A DNA stretch of 64,000 nt from Chlorogloeopsis fritschii PCC 6912 (lineage in GTDB: Bacteria > Cyanobacteriota > Cyanobacteriia > Cyanobacteriales > Nostocaceae), in assembly GCF_000317285.1 (NCBI RefSeq), contig NZ_AJLN01000152.1:52511-116510 (forward strand), written 5' to 3'. Under the pieces are notes generated by a model. It saw nothing but the letters and a program-made list of their open reading frames with translations, was not told the DNA's origin and did not search any database. The position numbers and the translations under genes are program-made. Below, piece by piece: positions 59,908 through 64,000 of the stretch (position 1 is the first letter of the stretch; each line of letters starts with the position of its first letter).

Positions 59908-61085
59908 ATTCCTGGCTCAACCAAGCGGGTAGTGGGGCGGCTCTGATATAAGTCTTGCACAACTTGTACAGCACAAGCTACAGTTACAAGTCCGATGACT
60001 GCAACAGGTAACAATCCTTTACCGAACAAAGCGATCGCTATTACCACAACAGTTGTTCCGATTCTATACTTAGAGCGGATTTTACAGTAGCGAATGACGC
60101 CAGTGCGGTGAAGAATACCTAAAGCTAGGTAACATAAACCCACAGAGCCGCACAGCAACCATCGTGTCGCATCAGCAAGTGGTAATGTTTGCTTACTCAA
60201 CAACACTTCTTCTACACCAACTCCCGCCGCAGCAATACCAATGACTAAAGGTAAATGGGTATACAGCCAGATTGCAACTATACTAATTTTTCCTTCTGCT
60301 CGCGCCGTTTGAATTGGTGTACCACCAAGATTGTCAAAATAAACCCACCACAAGCTAAAAGCAATACAAAGACCGAATATAGCAGCAATTACGCTCAAAA
60401 CATCCCATTTCTGCTGAGAAACACCATCAACCACAGCAATAATTGCTTCGCCTAAAACAATGATTGTAAATAGCCCAAAACGTTCTGGCAGGTGGGAAGC
60501 GTGAGGGAGTAGTTTAAGTTGAAACTTTGTCGCTGTAAAGGGTGTCACCAAATCGACGACAATTCCCACTCCCCAAAGAACAAAACGCCAAGGTGGGCTG
60601 ATAAATGCAGATAGCAGCCATAACATAGCAGCAATGGTAAAACCTGTAGCATAGCGTGTTGTTAGGGGGCGCGCTGCGGGAATGTGTATACCAGCGCGGA
60701 CGTATTCTACAATCAATACAGCTCGCCCAAGAGCATAGGAAAGGGCAAAGCCTGGTGCACTTTCACCCAAGCCGTAGTGGATGTTAACAGCCAGTGCTGC
60801 CACTGTCAGCATTTGTAAAGCAACCAGCAAACGCCGTCCAATGTCATCGCTATCAAAGCGGTTAGCATACATAGTAGTGCCAATCCACGACCACCACACG
60901 GGTATAAATAGAAAGACAAAACCTAAAAATCCTGATAGTGAAACATCTTCTTCGAGATTGTGGGCGAGTTGAGAAACTGCAACCACAAACACCAAATCAT
61001 AAAATAGTTCTAGCCAAGTGGCGTGTCGATGTTCTTCACTATCTTCACTGGTACGTAAGCGTGGAGGTTGGAGAAAATTTGTCAT
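59904..61085 (-). CDS. low-temperature-requirement A (LtrA)-family membrane protein
   Basis: A 393-aa protein with ~10 membrane helices. The family signature is at the start: HRHATWLELFYDLVFVVAVS, then WIGTTMYANRFDSDD and HLPERFGLFTIIVLGEAIIA. Function is unknown in bacteria; the family was first linked to growth at low temperature in Listeria. The gene converges on CHAD with a 4-nt overlap. No clear ribosome-binding site; the ATG at 61085 begins directly before a soluble, basic N-terminus. Confidence 0.87.
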   Translation of the reverse strand: MTNFLQPPRLRTSEDSEEHRHATWLELFYDLVFVVAVSQLAHNLEEDVSLSGFLGFVFLFIPVWWSWIGTTMYANRFDSDDIGRRLLVALQMLTVAALAVNIHYGLGESAPGFALSYALGRAVLIVEYVRAGIHIPAARPLTTRYATGFTIAAMLWLLSAFISPPWRFVLWGVGIVVDLVTPFTATKFQLKLLPHASHLPERFGLFTIIVLGEAIIAVVDGVSQQKWDVLSVIAAIFGLCIAFSLWWVYFDNLGGTPIQTARAEGKISIVAIWLYTHLPLVIGIAAAGVGVEEVLLSKQTLPLADATRWLLCGSVGLCYLALGILHRTGVIRYCKIRSKYRIGTTVVVIAIALFGKGLLPVAVIGLVTVACAVQVVQDLYQSRPTTRLVEPGI

Positions 61086-61225
61086 GGTGTTGATTGTTAA
61101 TTGTTAATTGTTTTTTAGGCGTTGCTGATTCAAAGTATGAATTTGTCTCACGCAGAGCCGCAGAGAGTAAGAGTTTTAAATGTCTGATTTTTAAATTTCA
61201 TACCTCTATTCAGCAACGCCGTTTT

Positions 61226-63844
61226 TTAACTAGATACGATTATCTGCCACATACTCGCTCCTAAACCAATAGCTGCTAAATGTTGCCACAGCAGCACGCG
61301 CAACGGTTGCCGAGCAATTTTTTGGGTTAGTAATATCGATAAGAAAACAGAAAAAATCAAGGTAGTTCCCTGTAAAAAAGCAATTACAGCTGGATGTGCT
61401 ACGACAACTGGCAATTGTTCACCATTTAAACCAAACGTAGCAAAAAATACTGGTAATACCCGCCCTCCTTCTTGTAAGCCCAAACGCAGATAATGAGCCA
61501 AGTTACCACCCAGTACCAATGGTAAGTAACCATAAGCTAACTCTACAAAACCTCGCGGCTTGATCCGATTTGGGACTTTTATCGTAGAAGTAACAGAAAA
61601 ACTCTTTGTGTTCTTTGTGTCCTTTGTGGTTCGTAACTGTTTAATGTAATTATTCAACCAGCAATAAACCTTTATCAATCCATATCCCAGAAAAGGAATA
61701 GCCACGGGAATAATCAAAGCCAGCAGCGATAATCCCAAATGCGGCAAAAACTGAGTTAAATCTACTTGTATTCCCAGCCAAGATTGCAACTCCGGCAGAC
61801 GATGCAAATATACTCCACCTAACAGTAAAAACAACAGTGCTACTTCATAACTACGAGGTATGTGAGTTGTCCACAATTCAATTCCAGGGGGACGTAAATT
61901 AAACTCAACGGAACGATGAGGACAAGCCTTCAGGCAAGTCATGCATAACACGCAGTCTCTGTTATCTTCTAGCTGTGCCGGGTGAGAGTATAAGGGACAT
62001 CCATCAGTTTCCATCCCTTCACCTTTTTGCGGGCCTCCTTTATAACATTGATAGGTGGTGCAAGTAGCAGAACAAATACCCTGTTGCGCCCGTAGTTCCG
62101 TCATTGAGAGTTTGGCATATAAACCATTCATGCCACCAATTGGGCAAAGATAACGACACCAAAACCGCCTCTCAAAAATGGCAGAGAAAATCATTGCTCC
62201 AGCTGTAATTAACAGCAGCAAACAAGCAGAGAGATAAGCAGTATTTTCTAAGTGCCAGAGTTCTTCCCACAAAAAAATTAGGGTAAACAACCCAAACAAA
62301 AACCATCCGCCCCATTTTTCAGCTTTTTCTCGTGGCCAGCGCTTAAGTTGTCTGGGAAACAGCCACGTCGATAATTTCTGCGTGATTTCACCGTAAATCA
62401 TGAACGGGCAAACGGCACACCAGATCCTGCCAAGAAAGGGAAATAGGAAAAGAAATACAGGCCACCACCAAGCCCAAAATAGATTTAAAGCAAAATTGCG
62501 ATCGCGTGTTTGCGGCCCCACAAATAATACCGCGATAATAAAGGCAAAGGCTACGGTAGTAAAGCCATAATTAATGCGATCGGGCCACCACGAACTGCGT
62601 AGAAACTTCCGCAAACTAGGATAGGCATTGAGAAGATTCACCCGAAATCGCTTTTTCTTTGTTTCCGCTGCCCAGAAAATTTCTTCTGTTAACTCTTTTG
62701 CCTCCCCGGCTTGGACAATTGCCCGTTCCACCAAGTTTTGTAACTCTTTGATATTGCCGGGGAAATCATAGGACTGTAAGCGACGTAAAGCTTCTGGGGT
62801 GACGTGCCGTTTGGCAATACCTCTAGCGCGAGTGTAAAGACTGATATAATATTCAACTTGAGCATTAATATCGGCTTTTCGTACCCGTAGCGGTGGCACT
62901 TTAATAATTCGACCAACACAGCGCTCAATTTGTGGCTGGGCTTTTTCCGCAACTATCATAATCCGGGCACGATTAGTGCGGGGTTCGCCGGGTGAATCTC
63001 CTGAACGAGTGACGGGAATATAGGTATTATCTTGAAGTAATTTTTTGACTTGTGGCAACAACTCAGGCGGAATTTCCTGGATGTTGTTAAGAACAAGAGT
63101 ACCTTCCCCCAGCCATTCCAAAAGTCCGGGTTTGCCACCAGCACGCCCAAACAATTCGGCACCGCTCGTTTGGAGAATACCGCAGTTAATTTTGATAATT
63201 GGTTCTCGTCTCTGTTTAGAACCAAAATGAATCAGAGCAGCGATATTGTCTTTTTCTAATCCTGGTTCACCGAAAATCAAAACTGACTTGCGATCGCTTG
63301 CTGCTTCCCGAATTTGTTCGCGCAGACGTACCGCATAACGACTCGTCCCCACAATACCCCGTCGCGCCTTTGTGACTAAATAAGGACGCAATGCTAAAGA
63401 GCGTTCTTGCTCGTAGTTAAAAGCAGATGCTAGCTGCGCCAACTCCTGTGCTAGCATCCGCGATACAACTTGAGCAATTTCTGGATATTGATTGATTACT
63501 TCTCGAAATTGAGCAGCAGGTACAACCCAAAAGCGACATTCTGTAATAGTAGTAATTGTGCGCTGAGGCAACTCATCCAACAGTATTTCTTGTAAGTGAA
63601 TAACAGAACCGGGGAGAAAACCAACAGCTAAACTTGGGTTATTTTTATTACTGCTATTGCTTTCGAGCTTACCTTCCAAAAGAATATAAAGCGCCTCTGG
63701 AGGAGTACCTTCAGTAGCGATATTGTGGTTTGCCGGAAAAACTTTTTCTTCGAGGATTTGAGCGATCGCACTTAAGGGTTCAGGTGAGAGAATTCCTAAA
63801 GCCGTGCGTTCCTGTAGCCATATCACTGTCTGTTGTGAGTTCAT
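61226..63844 (-). CDS. cNMP-binding/degenerate AAA+/polyferredoxin membrane fusion protein
   Basis: An 872-aa protein. Residues ~17-135 form a CRP-like cyclic-nucleotide-binding domain. Residues ~160-390 form a sigma54-activator-like AAA+ domain (VPPLRVRKADINAQVEYYIS; YDFPGNIKELQNLVERAIV) that lacks GAFTGA, has a poor Walker A (GEPGLEKD, 192-199) and NN in place of Walker-B DE (TLVLNNIQE). From ~425 a NosR/polyferredoxin-like membrane part follows, with helices, C476/C479, C563/C567, C591/C595/C600/C616 and a 4Fe-4S motif C631-x2-C634-x2-C637-x3-C641. It probably couples a redox or nucleotide signal at the membrane to an unknown output. The segment near residue 738-748 (TTKDTKNTK) is repeat-derived (61602-61633). 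Confidence 0.88.
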   Translation of the reverse strand: MNSQQTVIWLQERTALGILSPEPLSAIAQILEEKVFPANHNIATEGTPPEALYILLEGKLESNSSNKNNPSLAVGFLPGSVIHLQEILLDELPQRTITTITECRFWVVPAAQFREVINQYPEIAQVVSRMLAQELAQLASAFNYEQERSLALRPYLVTKARRGIVGTSRYAVRLREQIREAASDRKSVLIFGEPGLEKDNIAALIHFGSKQRREPIIKINCGILQTSGAELFGRAGGKPGLLEWLGEGTLVLNNIQEIPPELLPQVKKLLQDNTYIPVTRSGDSPGEPRTNRARIMIVAEKAQPQIERCVGRIIKVPPLRVRKADINAQVEYYISLYTRARGIAKRHVTPEALRRLQSYDFPGNIKELQNLVERAIVQAGEAKELTEEIFWAAETKKKRFRVNLLNAYPSLRKFLRSSWWPDRINYGFTTVAFAFIIAVLFVGPQTRDRNFALNLFWAWWWPVFLFLFPFLGRIWCAVCPFMIYGEITQKLSTWLFPRQLKRWPREKAEKWGGWFLFGLFTLIFLWEELWHLENTAYLSACLLLLITAGAMIFSAIFERRFWCRYLCPIGGMNGLYAKLSMTELRAQQGICSATCTTYQCYKGGPQKGEGMETDGCPLYSHPAQLEDNRDCVLCMTCLKACPHRSVEFNLRPPGIELWTTHIPRSYEVALLFLLLGGVYLHRLPELQSWLGIQVDLTQFLPHLGLSLLALIIPVAIPFLGYGLIKVYCWLNNYIKQLRTTKDTKNTKSFSVTSTIKVPNRIKPRGFVELAYGYLPLVLGGNLAHYLRLGLQEGGRVLPVFFATFGLNGEQLPVVVAHPAVIAFLQGTTLIFSVFLSILLTQKIARQPLRVLLWQHLAAIGLGASMWQIIVSS
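61602..61633. repeat. acaaagracacaaag-type repeat inside the polyferredoxin gene
   Basis: The minus strand reads cgaaccacaaaggacaca then aagaacacaaagag, a tandem motif frequent in cyanobacterial spacers, translated here as RTTKDTKNTK in a loop between membrane helices. Confidence 0.72.
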
Positions 63845-63918
63845 GGCAATTGTTCCCCTCTCAGCCCTGCTGTATATAAAGAATTATCTCGTTGACAAGA
63901 CCTTTGAGCAAGGTAGAG

Positions 63919-63982
63919 GTAGGGTGGGCATTTTCTAAAATCTTTAAATCTTTTCTATGAAGCTCAGTAATGCCCACCTTAC
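63919..63982. repeat. gtagggtgggcattgc inverted-repeat element, copy 2
   Basis: GTAGGGTGGGCATT (63919-63932) and AATGCCCACCTTAC (63969-63982) have the same ends as copy 1 at 56405-56472, around a different AT-rich centre. It lies upstream of the fusion-protein gene. Confidence 0.8.
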
Positions 63983-64000
63983 TTTTATAGAGGTAGTAGT

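Overview
The window looks like a chromosomal segment of a filamentous, probably heterocystous (Nostocales-type) cyanobacterium. The evidence is the very frequent palindrome GCGATCGC (HIP1) in genes and spacers, heptameric short tandem repeats (attagct, tagcccc, gtcattt), families of intergenic hairpin repeats, and cyanobacterial protein families (DUF2808, DUF3611, DUF3616, DUF1838, WGxxGxxG, BON, PRC-barrel, SLH/fasciclin). No rRNA, tRNA or CRISPR array was seen.

Layout. Positions 1-4 kb carry the start of an unidentified gene, a divergent Nramp-type transporter and small secreted proteins. Positions 4-23 kb form a stress/envelope island: three PRC-barrel paralogues, OB-fold-like lipoproteins, a triple-BON protein, an SLH-fasciclin protein, a bactofilin-like membrane protein, DUF3611, a metallophosphoesterase, a PAP2 phosphatase, a CheY-like receiver and a large hybrid histidine kinase. 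Positions 22-31 kb hold a five-domain OmpR-type response regulator, recJ, a decayed ABC transporter, an IS5 remnant and a toxin-antitoxin pair. Positions 31-42 kb hold a GH31 glucosidase, one full-length and one broken copy of an unrecognised ~480-aa family, a truncated prfC, a YdcF protein, a serine hydrolase and a second toxin-antitoxin locus. Positions 43-64 kb are more ordinary: SbcD nuclease, a PEP-mutase-family enzyme, an AbrB-type membrane protein, an SDR/hydrolase/unknown-family cluster, a MocR regulator, DUF4383, DUF3616, CHAD and LtrA, and finally a cNMP/AAA/polyferredoxin fusion.

The strongest unexplained signal is a promoter-like module present nine times between 4.4 and 38.3 kb. 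Each copy has two TCCAC half-sites with an 11-nt period, the second being TTTCCAC, then exactly 10 nt, then a TAnnnT hexamer. All nine point at the next gene, upstream of the PRC-barrel, DUF3611, SLH-fasciclin, BON-linked, YdcF and serine-hydrolase genes. This is the architecture of an OmpR/PhoB-type activator site replacing a -35 box, so I infer a local regulon. The OmpR-type regulator at 23434 and the kinase at 11920 are the obvious candidates to test.

A second theme is decay and repeat invasion. Remnants of GH31, a copper-type P-ATPase, an HtrA PDZ domain, an ECF ABC transporter, an IS5 transposase, prfC, a large ATPase/TPR regulator and other genes lie between intact genes. Four otherwise intact proteins (metallophosphoesterase, hybrid kinase, RecJ, polyferredoxin fusion) appear to carry in-frame peptides derived from intergenic repeats. 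All family assignments were made by eye from motifs and need a profile search for confirmation.
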